From the NCBI GenBank assembly GCA_009763385.1, contig CM019825.1, positions 23,514,278-23,578,277 on the forward strand: DNA of 64,000 bases, written 5' to 3'. The notes below the pieces were generated by a model. That model saw nothing but the letters and a program-made list of their open reading frames with translations, was not told the DNA's origin and did no database searches. The position numbers and the translations under genes are program-made. Below, piece after piece: positions 1 to 11,945 of the stretch (its first letter is position 1; each line of letters opens with the position of its first letter). Source of the DNA: Coix lacryma-jobi var. lacryma-jobi (Eukaryota; Streptophyta; Magnoliopsida; Poales; Poaceae).

Positions 1-2158
1 GTATGTCATCAATAAACACAACCACGAACTTATCTAGCTCTGGCATAAACACTGAATTCATCAAATACATGAAATGTGCTGGGGCATTAGTCAGACCAAA
101 GGACATAACTAAATATTCATATAGACCATATCTGGTAGTGAATGCTGTTTTCGGAACATCTTCTGGTTTGATCTTGATCTGATGATACCCCGATCTCAAA
201 TCTATCTTTGAAAATACCTTCGCACCAGCAAGTTGATCAAAGAGAAGATCAATACGGGGCAAAGGATATTTATTCTTAACTGTCACTTCATTCAAGGGAC
301 GATAATCAACACATAGCCTCAAGGTGTGATCCTTCTTTTTCACAAAGATCGCTGGACAACCCCATGGTGATGAACTGGGTCGAATGAAACCTTTATTTAT
401 CAAACCTTGCAACTGAGTTTTCAACTCTGCTAACTCTTTTGGTGGCATTCTATAAGCTCTTCTGGCTATAGGTGCAGTTCCTGGTTTGAGTTCTATTTCA
501 AACTCCACATCACGATCAGGTGGCAAACCAGGTAAATCCTCTGGGAACACATCAGGAAACTCACAGACTACTGAAATATCTTGGATTTCCTTGACAGAGG
601 TAGCACACACTTGCTCCACTGCTCTCTTAAGAGTAGGAAGATGGATAAGAAGTTGAGATTTGCTATTAGGTAAGTTGAGTTTGATGGTTCTATTCAAGGT
701 GTCTATCACTGCACCTCTCTGGTTCATCCAGTTCATACCCAAGATCACATCTATACTTGGATCTTTTAAAACTATCATGGAGGTTGGAAATATATTTCCA
801 CTCAGATCTATAGGTACCTGATGTACCATTTCCTTAGTACATAGTCGACCCCCAGGTGACTGTATAAAGAAGTTATCTTGGGTTTCATCAATAGGTATAT
901 CATGCTTTTCCGCAAATGTTCTATTCATGAAAGTATGTGATGCACCAGAATCAAAAAGTATAATTGCTGGATGTTGAGCAACAGGGAACATACCAAGCAT
1001 AACAGGTTCTCCTTCAGGAATAGCTTCTATTTGAGTATGGAAAACCTTTCCTGTCTTTGGAGCACCCTTATTCTTCTGATTGTTCTGTGCATTTCCCTTG
1101 TTTTGATTGGCGTGCTGATTTCCTGCTGGCCTTGGCATATTGGCATAGGGAACATTCTGCCTTGGATAAAGACAGTCACGAGAGAAATGTCCAGGCTTTC
1201 CACAATTATAACATGGATAACTTGTAACTTGTGGTACTGGTGGACGAATAGCAGGAACATTCTGCTGACGTTGAATATTAATAGGCATAGCAGGCCTTGC
1301 AAAAGTCCTCTGAGAATTCTGCTGCTGAGGCGGACGGTAGGATGGACGATAGGATGGGCGGAACTGCTGGACTGGATGATATACGAGCCTCTGACGCTTC
1401 TTATTGCCGCCAGATAATCCAGACCCTGACGTAAATCCCTTCTTTTTCTTAGCCTCCTTATGCTTGCGATTCTTTTCTTCACTAGCTATAGCAACATTCA
1501 CTGTCTCATGATAATTCATATTACCACAAGTTGTCATCATAGACTGAAGCTTTGTATTCAATCCTCTCATGAAACATGACTTCTTCTTCTCATCAGTATT
1601 GACTTGGTCAAAGGCATATTGGGACAGATGATTAAACTTTCCAATGTACTGCATAACTGGCTCATCTCCCTGACGGAGAGCTAAGAACTCTTCAAGCTTC
1701 ATCTTCATAACCCCATCTGGAATATAATGAGCTCTGAAGGCTTCCTTGAATTCAGCCCAAGTAATTCGGTGGTCGGCTGGTTGAACAGCTAGTAAATTTG
1801 CCCACCAGACCCCTGCGGCTCCTCGGAGTTGCTGAGCTGCAAAAGCTGGCTTCTGTACTTCAGTGCAATTGATAAGACTGAACTTTTGCTCCATGGTGCG
1901 GAGCCAATCATCAGCTTCAAGAGGTTCGTCAGCTTTAACGAACACTGGAGGGCGAGTATCAGTGAAATCGACATATGTTGTCTCTTCCCTGTTATTACGG
2001 CCACGACCACGTTGACCACCATTCTGATTTTGTGCTAACAAAGTTGTTGCATTGACCAATGCTGCAATAGCATCAGCCAAAGAGGGTGGAACTGGTGGTG
2101 CATTAGGGATATCATCCCCACCATGGGAAGAACTAGCTCCACGAGTGTTAACAGGCAT
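1..2158 (-). CDS. Ty3/gypsy gag-pol polyprotein, second copy, 3' part cut off by window edge
   Basis: This is the start of a gag-pol reading frame of a chromovirus-type LTR retrotransposon. It matches the complete copy at 7453-11928 with an offset of exactly 9770 bases. About 719 codons are visible: gag, the CCHC zinc knuckle, the protease with its DSGA active site, and the start of reverse transcriptase. The window ends inside the RT catalytic motif (FIDD). By-eye differences from the other copy, at 1640, 2174 and 2186, create no stop. The start is placed at the ATG right after a splice-acceptor-like tract, as in the complete copy. The rest of this element lies to the left of the window. Confidence 0.85.
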   Translation of the reverse strand, partial: MPVNTRGASSSHGGDDIPNAPPVPPSLADAIAALVNATTLLAQNQNGGQRGRGRNNREETTYVDFTDTRPPVFVKADEPLEADDWLRTMEQKFSLINCTEVQKPAFAAQQLRGAAGVWWANLLAVQPADHRITWAEFKEAFRAHYIPDGVMKMKLEEFLALRQGDEPVMQYIGKFNHLSQYAFDQVNTDEKKKSCFMRGLNTKLQSMMTTCGNMNYHETVNVAIASEEKNRKHKEAKKKKGFTSGSGLSGGNKKRQRLVYHPVQQFRPSYRPSYRPPQQQNSQRTFARPAMPINIQRQQNVPAIRPPVPQVTSYPCYNCGKPGHFSRDCLYPRQNVPYANMPRPAGNQHANQNKGNAQNNQKNKGAPKTGKVFHTQIEAIPEGEPVMLGMFPVAQHPAIILFDSGASHTFMNRTFAEKHDIPIDETQDNFFIQSPGGRLCTKEMVHQVPIDLSGNIFPTSMIVLKDPSIDVILGMNWMNQRGAVIDTLNRTIKLNLPNSKSQLLIHLPTLKRAVEQVCATSVKEIQDISVVCEFPDVFPEDLPGLPPDRDVEFEIELKPGTAPIARRAYRMPPKELAELKTQLQGLINKGFIRPSSSPWGCPAIFVKKKDHTLRLCVDYRPLNEVTVKNKYPLPRIDLLFDQLAGAKVFSKIDLRSGYHQIKIKPEDVPKTAFTTRYGLYEYLVMSFGLTNAPAHFMYLMNSVFMPELDKFVVVFIDDI

Positions 2159-2379
2159 CTGCTTAAAACAAACAATACCTTGATTGACATTCATATATAT
2201 ACATCATAACATGCATACCATGCTCAACTTATTTATCATACAAGTCCGCTCTTGGGCAGGACTACTGACACCACTATCTTACACAACTGACCAAACTAGA
2301 GGTTTTCTGACTAACTAAGTTACAAAGTCAGAAAGATCACACTATGATACATCTCATGTTTACTCAACCTCTAGATCTA

Positions 2380-2925
2380 TCACTCTTCCCCAGATAAGAC
2401 TTCATACTCCACCGGTTCTAACTCCTCATCTTCTTCTTCCTCTGCTTCTACCTCAGATTCATTTTCAGGAATAGGTGGCGTAGCAGGTTCTGGCTGCAAC
2501 CGTGCAGTCAGCTCCTCTAGTTGTCGGTGTAGGTCAGCATGGTGATTAGCCATTAGGTTTTGATTATCTCTCATTACATCTACTCGGGTTCGTGCCCGAT
2601 TCCTCTGTTCGATAGCCTTCCTCCACTTGCACTCATATTCTTGATGCTGCTCGTGGTGGTATTGCAACTGCTCACGTAACTCTTCCTTCTCTCTGGTGCC
2701 CCTCATCCTTTCTCCATTTGCCCTTGCCAACTCCATGTATAGGCGGTCTACTTCCACCTGAAGTTGTGATGAGGCACTATTACTACCTTCACCTTCTTCA
2801 TAAGCAACCACTGGCTGGTTGCTTCCCACACTATCTGCGGGTTCATCATCTCTTGGGGCAAGAACGTGTCGCGGAACACCTCGAGGTCCGGTACACTTGC
2901 GTGCAGTCTGCCTAGTACGGGCCAT
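2380..2925 (-). CDS. Histone-H3-tail-like coiled-coil protein of the retrotransposon (second copy)
   Basis: This 181-codon ORF upstream of gag is the counterpart of 12150-12695 and differs in protein by one residue seen by eye (Val57 here, Ala57 there). The first residues, MARTRQTARKCTG, match the histone H3 N-terminus except Lys4 to Arg and Ser10 to Cys. A predicted coiled coil (about residues 53-145) and an acidic C-terminus follow. It is intact here too, so both internal regions keep it open. Function is unknown; see the full entry at 12150. Confidence 0.75.
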   Translation of the reverse strand: MARTRQTARKCTGPRGVPRHVLAPRDDEPADSVGSNQPVVAYEEGEGSNSASSQLQVEVDRLYMELARANGERMRGTREKEELREQLQYHHEQHQEYECKWRKAIEQRNRARTRVDVMRDNQNLMANHHADLHRQLEELTARLQPEPATPPIPENESEVEAEEEEDEELEPVEYEVLSGEE

Positions 2926-3394
2926 CTGCTAAAATATATCCATTTTGAAGATTAGAACTACATATGTTCCAGGATTAAGAGATAGAGTTTTATAATTAAC
3001 CACTATATTAACTCTATTTAGAAACAACTCTTAAGAGGGAAAGTTAATTATAGGTTATCAATCATGATGCATGAATCGAACTTACGAACAAAGCATACAT
3101 CAAATAAACAATTAACTTTAAAATAGTCACTTACTAAAAAAATGAATAACTTTCTTTTTATAAGTAGGGCATTATTATAAACATTGTTCCTTAGATATAA
3201 ATAGTACCATAACTAAACTAAAAAAACATATCCATTTAGATAGAAAGATAAGTCTAAAGAATGAATCAAGGCAAGTTAGAAGAATAAGACAAGTCTTAGA
3301 AGCAATTTGGACTCAAACTAATTTGAAATTTAGTTTATCTCAAAACTTTTGAAGTTTTCAAAATGAATACTGTTATACTTTCTAAGGGATTCCT

Positions 3395-3406
3395 GCTCTG
3401 ATACCA
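3395..3406 (-). other. Primer-binding site of the left (partial) Ty3/gypsy element
   Basis: The minus strand reads TGGTATCAGAGC three bases from the LTR end, complementary to the 3' end of initiator tRNA-Met. This shows that the LTR at 3410-7313 serves as the 5' LTR of the element continuing to the left. Confidence 0.85.
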
Positions 3407-3409
3407 AGC

Positions 3410-6400
3410 TGTGGCAGAACCTCCTGAATTAAGTGGCCCACCTGCATCCATCATTGCCCTAAGGACCTTTGATCGGCGTGCACGAGTTCCAAATGATTCA
3501 AGAGGTCTGTCGGGTGTCCTCGGGAAACCCGAATCATCCACGTTACATTCTTTCCAGGATAATCCCTCATCAAGCATCACAGTATTACAACAGTTTTATA
3601 GATAAGATAAATCAGAGTAAAGCGGAAAGGTTATAATACATAGATTAAAAACTTAGAGTTTTACAAACCATAAGTACTTATTACATAAACGGTTCGGAAC
3701 TTTATAATACATATAACACACAAAAGTTTTTACTTGCCCAAGGTCACACATTAGAATCATCATCACTCTCTTCTACTAGAGTGAAGTAGCACTGTCCATC
3801 AAAAGGTGGATCCATGTACTCACCTGCAACAAGGGTTAACAAACCCTGAGTACAAAAGTACTCAACAAGACTTAACCGTATAGGGAAAAGAAGAAGACTC
3901 AGGTATGAAGACTGTAAGGATTCAAGGTAAGGCTTTAGCAAAGTCAAAGCATTTTGTTTGCGTAAAAGCTTACTAAAAGTAAAACCTATTTTCAAGTTTT
4001 AACTCAAGTTTGTAACTATCCAAAGATTCTTAAACCTTCATCCTCTTTAAATTCTCATTTCATAACCATCCCATTCTTTACTACGGTGCGGAACAGTGGA
4101 TTGAGGCTCCATATCCGAGGAAACACGGCGATTCGAATCGATTAACCCAGCTGGGGATTCAGTACCACACGACATATGTAGAACTTAATCTTGCATATAT
4201 CAACCCTATCTATAGATCCTCCCATACAAGAACGGGTTCGCGCCACCCGAGAGTACAGTACACCTCGAACCCGACTATCTCATAGCCCCGAGGGTACACG
4301 CTACTCCCGCCATCTTTCCACTCCCAGTGCGCGATTAGCCATTCTCAAGTATCGGAATAGCTATAGACGAGGCTTACGACCGCATGTGGGCTGTACTCAA
4401 AGGTCTCAATCACAGCGGTCCAACAACGATACGGTCCTAAGTTGAGTAACCTTACAACAAGACTCCACTCTTGTTGTAAGTTACTATCATTATCATGTTG
4501 TCTCAAGATTCATTACTCCCATAGCATAGCCACCATTTTGAAAAGCAACTACTATACTAAAGTAGTAAAGCTTGGCTAAGCATACTAAACATTTTCATAA
4601 ACGGTAACTAGGTTAAAGGTTGGAAACATCAAGGTAGGTAATGCATCAAATAGGATTCACCCAACTCCTATTACCTAATGCATCATATTACTCAAGTGAA
4701 ATAACTTTAGAAAATCACAAGGATAAGGTTAATGTCCGGGGCTTGCCTTGAGAGTCAGCGAAGTCCGGAGTCACAGGAAAAGAAGAATCCACTCCCTCAA
4801 GAGATATCCACGGAGTTTCAGATTCTTCCGGAACGGGAGCTACACGTAAAAGTGCATATGCATGATCAATGAGATGCTTATGATATGATCATGGTAAAGA
4901 TGGAAATTTTCTAAGTTGTAGACATTTATTCAAACAATCTTTCATCACGGTAAAGTTGCAAACCAACAACACCATCTTTAGCTATTAAACTACACATTAT
5001 TACTTAAGCAAATTTTATTATCTTTATTAAGCAAAGCAAGGTTAGGTAACTAACAAACAACAAAAGGTCATAAGCATAAAGGGATCCATAACCAGGGAGC
5101 AAAACATGCCAGTGTTCCCCTGGTTGTCAAACAATTCCAAAAGTCACACAAATCCTAAAGTGATTAACTAAATGTATATCATAAGCCATTTAAAATAGCT
5201 TTCAACACATACATAAATCATACTTGGTCAAACAGAGATGAAATTAAACATGAAGGTGTATATCAGTGATATAAACTCCCATGTCAAATTTCATGATTTT
5301 TGGAAAAACACAGAAAATTACATAATTCATTAAGGTTGCACTTATTAATTAAAGAACCTATTTAAATCAGTTTTAAAAGCTACTCAAAACTCAAGTTTCA
5401 GATTTTTCATAAATACTAGATAACTTGAGAAAACTTCACACAAAATTTCATAATTTTCAGAGCTATAAAATAAATACAGCAAAAAGAACAAATCTAGTTA
5501 CTGTTTAAAGAAACAGAAAAAGAAAAACTCAAAACGCGCCCAAACCGGCCTTATGGCCTAGCCCAAACGGCCCAACGCCACGCGAAAGCCAGCCCAGCCA
5601 GCTCCCGCCCGCGCGCCTTGGTTATATTGCAGAAAAGCCCTTCGGCTTGAAGGAAACCAACCCGCGGTCCAGCGCACTATTCAGAAGAGTCACGAGCTTA
5701 ACAACCAACACCCTGTAGTTTCTTGCCTTCGCAACGGCGAGGTCCTCGGCCATGGTTCGCGCGCACGGCGACGCACCGAGCGGCGGTGTGACTTACGCCG
5801 GCCAACTCCGGCCACTAGAGACCCAACGGACGCAAGCATCAGCACCGGCAAGCCAACCGCAACCGATTGAGCCCCTATCCCTAAACTCTACTGCTCCGAC
5901 GAGGTCCGGCCACGCGCGGCGGCGAACCGAGCCGCGGCGGACCTGTTCCGGCAGACCTAGGCCGGTAGAAGTGGAACGGATAGGCTAGGAAGGTCCAGTG
6001 GCTCGCCCTGGTGCTGGCGGTGTAGTTGGTTTGATCGGAGAAAACTCGGAGGTGAGAAGTCCACAGAGCAGTGGCCTCCGGCGGCGAGCTCCGGTGAAGA
6101 TGGCGCTGTTCCGGCGAAACCTGAGCGTCAAAAAGGAAACCATCGAGCCGATGAGTGTTCCGGGGTCAGGACGAAACAACAACATGAGAAAGAGAGGTTG
6201 GAGAGGTGCTCGGTTGAGCTGACCACGGTGAAGTCGAGCTCGGCGACGTTTTCTGCCCGGCGGGAAGAAAACCGGCAAGTGTGAGCTATCTGGTGCGGTA
6301 GAGATGGAGAGGAAAGGTCCGGGAGGTGCACAAGGAAGTGAAGTACTTATAGGCGCGGTGAATTTGGATGAGATGGAGCAGGGACGGTGAATTGCGGATT

Positions 6401-7313
6401 TGGATCAAGAAGTTGCCCGTCGGTGCCTTGGTGGCAAACGCCGGCGGCGAGCGCAGGAGAAGGTGCCACGACGCGAGAGAGCTGGCCAGCAGGTGCGCAA
6501 CCTCGCCACGGTCACGGTCGTGTGCGGATTCGGGAGAGATCGGCGTCCACGCGCGCGCTCGGGTGACCAACAGATCACCCCCTCCCTGCCGCCATGAACA
6601 GGGACAAGAACATATCCTCTCCCTTTCCCTTTCTACCCTTCTCTAATTTTAAAATTACTTTGAAATTTTGAATAGAAGTTGAAAATATTCCAAAATATCA
6701 AATGCTCAGAATTTAAAACTGAACATCATTTATTTTTGCAACATAAACAGAAAATGCTTAGATTTTGAATTAGGGTTTGCAAAGCAAAAAGGGGACAAAA
6801 AGGATAAAAGAGAACTTTCACAATTGCTTTTGATTTCATATGAAAACTTGAAAAACTTTATACATCAAAGTTGATCCTTAACAAAAATGGAGCAACTTTG
6901 CTTTTTGAAGCATACTCAAATTCTTTTTAGATTTTGATTTATAGAAAAGGGAATAAAATAGAATTTTGAATTTATTTAAACTATTTAATTGAATTTTAAC
7001 CAAATCTGATTTATATCTTAATGATGACTTGAATCAAGGTCCAAATACACCTTTGAGACATAAAACCAAAATTTGATCCAAAATTCACTACTATAAAAGA
7101 AATTACCATTATACCCCTAAAAACATACAAACACTATTCACCACTATGAAAGCATAAACTAGGGTTTAACTTAAGCACTTTTTATCAACTAAGCACAAGC
7201 ATAAAATAATAAACTTGTTTTAGTGAATGCATAACCAGGTTATCACTCAAATGATATGCCAGTGCATATGATGACATGTCAAGTTTTAGTTTGCTTAACA
7301 CCAGAGTGTTACA
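3410..7313 (-). repeat. Ty3/gypsy LTR shared by two tandem internal regions (3904 bp)
   Basis: This LTR runs TG...CA and matches 13180-17083 at all but three positions found by eye (5479, 6005, 6330 against 15249, 15775, 16100). A primer-binding site abuts its left side and a polypurine tract abuts its right side. It is therefore the 3' LTR of the complete element on the right and the 5' LTR of the partial element on the left. Short ORFs inside it have no recognisable product. A TATA-like motif lies at 6344-6352 (minus strand). Confidence 0.92.
6344..6352 (-). promoter_or_regulatory. TATA-like box in LTR
   Basis: The minus strand reads CCTATAAGT inside an otherwise GC-rich stretch. It is identical at 16114-16122 in the other LTR. 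Transcription would start about 30 bases further left. The call rests on motif and position only. Confidence 0.4.
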
Positions 7314-7330
7314 GCTCTTTCCCCCTTAAA
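7314..7330 (-). other. Polypurine tract of the complete Ty3/gypsy element
   Basis: The minus strand reads TTTAAGGGGGAAAGAGC directly before the LTR start TGTAACACTC. This is the normal plus-strand priming site and fixes the 3' LTR boundary at 7313. Confidence 0.8.
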
Positions 7331-7452
7331 GAAATCTCGTCCCGAGATTTAACCTAAAGGCTAACTAAAGGAAAAGGAAACGTGTCAGACACTTTTATTA
7401 CTAACCTTTACATAAAGCAGGGAAAGATTCCCAAAAGACAGATTTATGAGGA

Positions 7453-10400
7453 TTACACAGAAGAGAGAAACTCTGGAAAACTTTCTAAAAGAAACTCTTC
7501 TGACTCCCACGTGGCTTCATCCTCTGTATGTTGATTCCATTGAACTTTATAGAATCTAACAGTTCTTTTTCGAGTGACTCGATCTTTCTGGTCAAGAATC
7601 TTGACAGGATATTCTGAGTATGTCAAATCAGGCTCTAATTCAATCTCTTCAACATGAATGACATGATCAGGCACTTGAAGACATTTCTTTAACTGAGAGA
7701 CATGGAACACATTATGGACTAAAGATAGCTGTGGTGGTAAATCAAGTTGATATGCCACCTTTCCACATCTTTTAAGGATCCGATAAGGACCTATATATCG
7801 TGGTGCCAACTTTCCTTTGATTCCAAATCGAGTAACTCCTTTCATTGGTGATACTTTGAGATAGACATAATCACCACTTTCAAAGGTAAGAGACCGACGT
7901 CTCTTATCGGCATAACTCTTTTGCCTGGATTGTGCTTTCTTCATGTTTTCTCTAATCAATCTGACTTTTTCTTCAGCTTCTTTAACTAAATCAACCCCGA
8001 AGAGGCTACGTTCTCCAGATTCAGACCAGTTTAAAGGTGTTCTGCATCTTCTGCCATACAGAGCTTCAAATGGTGCCATCTTAATGCTCTCTTGATAACT
8101 ATTATTGTAAGAGAATTCTGCTAAAGGCAAACATTCATCCCATTTCTCTGAATAATTGAGTGCACATGATCTTAACATATCTTCTAAGATCTGATTAACT
8201 CTTTCAGTTTGACCCCCAGACTGTGGATGGTAAGCTGTGCTGTGCAAAAGCTTGGTACCCAAAGATTCGTGTAAATGCCTCCAGAAAACATTGACAAACT
8301 GTGTTCCTCTATCTGATATGATAGTCTTGGGTATACCATGCAAACTTATAATTCGATCAAAGTACATCTTGGCATAATTAGAGGCATGATATGTTGTCTT
8401 GACAGGTAAGAAATGAGCTGACTTAGTTAAACGATCAACAATGACCCATATGGAATCAAACCCTTTTGATGTTCTGGGCAGACCCACTATGAAATCCATA
8501 CTAATGTCATCCCACTTCCAAGATGGAATTGGCAACGGTTGTAACTCTCCAGCAGACCTAAGATGCACTGCTTTTACTTTCTGACAAGTATCACATTTAG
8601 CTACATAACTAGCAATTTCAAGTTTCATCTTAGTCCACCAGAATCTCTGTTTCAGATCATGATACATCTTATTACTGCCTGGATGTACTGAAAATCTGGT
8701 TGCATGAGCTTCATCAAGAATCTGCTTTCTGAGTTCAGGAACTTTTGGAACTACCAACCGATCCTTGAACCATATTACTCCAGCTTCATCTATTTTGAAA
8801 TTAGAATTCTGCCCAGAGTGAATCTTTTCTTTCAGATGGATCATTCCCTTGCTTTCCTTCTGGGCTGCAACGATCTGATCCTTAATGGATGATTGAACTA
8901 TCACATTCGTGAGATTTCCTTGTGGAATCATTTCAAGGCTTAACCTTTCAAATTCATAACACAAGGTAACATCGATTGGTTTGACTTCTAGACAATTACA
9001 ATGACCTTTTCGACTGGGTGCATCTGCCACTACATTGGCTTTTCCTGGATGATAGTGCACTTCAATATCATAATCTTTTATCAGTTCTAACCATCTTCTC
9101 TGACGCATATTTAGTTCAGACTGAGTGAAGATGTATTTCAAGCTTTTATGATCAGTATATATGTGACAAATATTACCCAACAAATAATGTCGCCAGATCT
9201 TCAGAGCATGGACTACAGCTGCCAACTCTAGATCATGTGTTGGATAATGTTCTTCGTGCCGTTTAAGCTGTCGTGAAGCATAGGCAATAACTCTGCCTTC
9301 TTGCATCAGTACACACCCAATGCCTTTGCCTGAAGCATCACAAAAGACATCAAAGGATTTTTCAATATCTGGCTGAGCTAGTACTGGTGCCGTTGTTAAA
9401 AACTCTTTCAGAGTCTGGAAAGCTTTTTCACATTCTGATGACCATACAAACTTGGTGTCATTCTTTAGTAGTGTTGTCATTGGTTTAGAGATCTTGGAGA
9501 AGTCAGGGATAAATCTACGATAATACCCTGCTAATCCTAAGAAACTCCGAACTTGATGTACTGAAGTTGGTGATTTCCAGTCAAGAACTTCTTGAACTTT
9601 GCTTGGATCTACTGCAACACCTTTAGCTGACAGAACATGACCCAAGAATTGAACTTCATCTATCCAAAACTCACATTTGCTGAATTTAGCATATAACCGA
9701 TGTTCTCTCAGGCGAGTCAACACTATCCTGAGATGTTCTGCATGCTCTTCTTTAGTTTTGGAATAGATGAGTATGTCATCAATAAACACAACCACGAACT
9801 TATCTAGCTCTGGCATAAACACTGAATTCATCAAATACATGAAATGTGCTGGGGCATTAGTCAGACCAAAGGACATAACTAAATATTCATATAGACCATA
9901 TCTGGTAGTGAATGCTGTTTTCGGAACATCTTCTGGTTTGATCTTGATCTGATGATACCCCGATCTCAAATCTATCTTTGAAAATACCTTCGCACCAGCA
10001 AGTTGATCAAAGAGAAGATCAATACGGGGCAAAGGATATTTATTCTTAACTGTCACTTCATTCAAGGGACGATAATCAACACATAGCCTCAAGGTGTGAT
10101 CCTTCTTTTTCACAAAGATCGCTGGACAACCCCATGGTGATGAACTGGGTCGAATGAAACCTTTATTTATCAAACCTTGCAACTGAGTTTTCAACTCTGC
10201 TAACTCTTTTGGTGGCATTCTATAAGCTCTTCTGGCTATAGGTGCAGTTCCTGGTTTGAGTTCTATTTCAAACTCCACATCACGATCAGGTGGCAAACCA
10301 GGTAAATCCTCTGGGAACACATCAGGAAACTCACAGACTACTGAAATATCTTGGATTTCCTTGACAGAGGTAGCACACACTTGCTCCACTGCTCTCTTAA

Positions 10401-11928
10401 GAGTAGGAAGATGGATAAGAAGTTGAGATTTGCTATTAGGTAAGTTGAGTTTGATGGTTCTATTCAAGGTGTCTATCACTGCACCTCTCTGGTTCATCCA
10501 GTTCATACCCAAGATCACATCTATACTTGGATCTTTTAAAACTATCATGGAGGTTGGAAATATATTTCCACTCAGATCTATAGGTACCTGATGTACCATT
10601 TCCTTAGTACATAGTCGACCCCCAGGTGACTGTATAAAGAAGTTATCTTGGGTTTCATCAATAGGTATATCATGCTTTTCCGCAAATGTTCTATTCATGA
10701 AAGTATGTGATGCACCAGAATCAAAAAGTATAATTGCTGGATGTTGAGCAACAGGGAACATACCAAGCATAACAGGTTCTCCTTCAGGAATAGCTTCTAT
10801 TTGAGTATGGAAAACCTTTCCTGTCTTTGGAGCACCCTTATTCTTCTGATTGTTCTGTGCATTTCCCTTGTTTTGATTGGCGTGCTGATTTCCTGCTGGC
10901 CTTGGCATATTGGCATAGGGAACATTCTGCCTTGGATAAAGACAGTCACGAGAGAAATGTCCAGGCTTTCCACAATTATAACATGGATAACTTGTAACTT
11001 GTGGTACTGGTGGACGAATAGCAGGAACATTCTGCTGACGTTGAATATTAATAGGCATAGCAGGCCTTGCAAAAGTCCTCTGAGAATTCTGCTGCTGAGG
11101 CGGACGGTAGGATGGACGATAGGATGGGCGGAACTGCTGGACTGGATGATATACGAGCCTCTGACGCTTCTTATTGCCGCCAGATAATCCAGACCCTGAC
11201 GTAAATCCCTTCTTTTTCTTAGCCTCCTTATGCTTGCGATTCTTTTCTTCACTAGCTATAGCAACATTCACTGTCTCATGATAATTCATATTACCACAAG
11301 TTGTCATCATAGACTGAAGCTTTGTATTCAATCCTCTCATGAAACATGACTTCTTCTTCTCATCAGTATTGACTTGGTCAAAGGCATATTGGGACAGATG
11401 ATTAAACTTCCCAATGTACTGCATAACTGGCTCATCTCCCTGACGGAGAGCTAAGAACTCTTCAAGCTTCATCTTCATAACCCCATCTGGAATATAATGA
11501 GCTCTGAAGGCTTCCTTGAATTCAGCCCAAGTAATTCGGTGGTCGGCTGGTTGAACAGCTAGTAAATTTGCCCACCAGACCCCTGCGGCTCCTCGGAGTT
11601 GCTGAGCTGCAAAAGCTGGCTTCTGTACTTCAGTGCAATTGATAAGACTGAACTTTTGCTCCATGGTGCGGAGCCAATCATCAGCTTCAAGAGGTTCGTC
11701 AGCTTTAACGAACACTGGAGGGCGAGTATCAGTGAAATCGACATATGTTGTCTCTTCCCTGTTATTACGGCCACGACCACGTTGACCACCATTCTGATTT
11801 TGTGCTAACAAAGTTGTTGCATTGACCAATGCTGCAATAGCATCAGCCAAAGAGGGTGGAACTGGTGGTGCATTAGGGATATCATCCCCACCATGGGAAG
11901 AACTAGCTCCACGAGTGTTAACAGGCAT
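7453..11928 (-). CDS. Ty3/gypsy gag-pol polyprotein with C-terminal chromodomain
   Basis: This is one uninterrupted polyprotein of about 1491 residues. In order it shows: gag capsid region; basic linker; CCHC knuckle CYNCGKPGHFSRDC near residue 320; aspartic protease LFDSGASHTF near 400; reverse transcriptase with FIDDILIYS near 715; RNase H; the integrase zinc-binding segment near 1085 and catalytic core; and a C-terminal segment near 1440-1485 (FYKVQW...EATWESEEFL) typical of integrase chromodomains. The frame stays open 12 codons further upstream to an ATG at 11964. I chose the ATG at 11928 because TTTGTTTTAAGCAG, a good splice acceptor, ends exactly before it. The frame differs from that of the upstream ORF (12150-12695). 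No stop or frameshift is seen, so the copy may be competent. Confidence 0.93.
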   Translation of the reverse strand: MPVNTRGASSSHGGDDIPNAPPVPPSLADAIAALVNATTLLAQNQNGGQRGRGRNNREETTYVDFTDTRPPVFVKADEPLEADDWLRTMEQKFSLINCTEVQKPAFAAQQLRGAAGVWWANLLAVQPADHRITWAEFKEAFRAHYIPDGVMKMKLEEFLALRQGDEPVMQYIGKFNHLSQYAFDQVNTDEKKKSCFMRGLNTKLQSMMTTCGNMNYHETVNVAIASEEKNRKHKEAKKKKGFTSGSGLSGGNKKRQRLVYHPVQQFRPSYRPSYRPPQQQNSQRTFARPAMPINIQRQQNVPAIRPPVPQVTSYPCYNCGKPGHFSRDCLYPRQNVPYANMPRPAGNQHANQNKGNAQNNQKNKGAPKTGKVFHTQIEAIPEGEPVMLGMFPVAQHPAIILFDSGASHTFMNRTFAEKHDIPIDETQDNFFIQSPGGRLCTKEMVHQVPIDLSGNIFPTSMIVLKDPSIDVILGMNWMNQRGAVIDTLNRTIKLNLPNSKSQLLIHLPTLKRAVEQVCATSVKEIQDISVVCEFPDVFPEDLPGLPPDRDVEFEIELKPGTAPIARRAYRMPPKELAELKTQLQGLINKGFIRPSSSPWGCPAIFVKKKDHTLRLCVDYRPLNEVTVKNKYPLPRIDLLFDQLAGAKVFSKIDLRSGYHQIKIKPEDVPKTAFTTRYGLYEYLVMSFGLTNAPAHFMYLMNSVFMPELDKFVVVFIDDILIYSKTKEEHAEHLRIVLTRLREHRLYAKFSKCEFWIDEVQFLGHVLSAKGVAVDPSKVQEVLDWKSPTSVHQVRSFLGLAGYYRRFIPDFSKISKPMTTLLKNDTKFVWSSECEKAFQTLKEFLTTAPVLAQPDIEKSFDVFCDASGKGIGCVLMQEGRVIAYASRQLKRHEEHYPTHDLELAAVVHALKIWRHYLLGNICHIYTDHKSLKYIFTQSELNMRQRRWLELIKDYDIEVHYHPGKANVVADAPSRKGHCNCLEVKPIDVTLCYEFERLSLEMIPQGNLTNVIVQSSIKDQIVAAQKESKGMIHLKEKIHSGQNSNFKIDEAGVIWFKDRLVVPKVPELRKQILDEAHATRFSVHPGSNKMYHDLKQRFWWTKMKLEIASYVAKCDTCQKVKAVHLRSAGELQPLPIPSWKWDDISMDFIVGLPRTSKGFDSIWVIVDRLTKSAHFLPVKTTYHASNYAKMYFDRIISLHGIPKTIISDRGTQFVNVFWRHLHESLGTKLLHSTAYHPQSGGQTERVNQILEDMLRSCALNYSEKWDECLPLAEFSYNNSYQESIKMAPFEALYGRRCRTPLNWSESGERSLFGVDLVKEAEEKVRLIRENMKKAQSRQKSYADKRRRSLTFESGDYVYLKVSPMKGVTRFGIKGKLAPRYIGPYRILKRCGKVAYQLDLPPQLSLVHNVFHVSQLKKCLQVPDHVIHVEEIELEPDLTYSEYPVKILDQKDRVTRKRTVRFYKVQWNQHTEDEATWESEEFLLESFPEFLSSV

Positions 11929-11945
11929 CTGCTTAAAACAAACGA
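11929..11945 (-). promoter_or_regulatory. Putative splice acceptor at the gag start codon
   Basis: The minus strand reads TTTGTTTTAAGCAG and then ATGCCT. A U-rich tract plus CAG ends exactly at the start codon. The same layout precedes the upstream ORF at 12696. Splicing is inferred from sequence only. Confidence 0.4.

Noticed and set aside
971..1482. Overlapping frames of about 150 codons, repeated at 10741-11252
   Set aside because: They lie within the gag-pol frame on the opposite strand or another phase and recur only because the element is duplicated.
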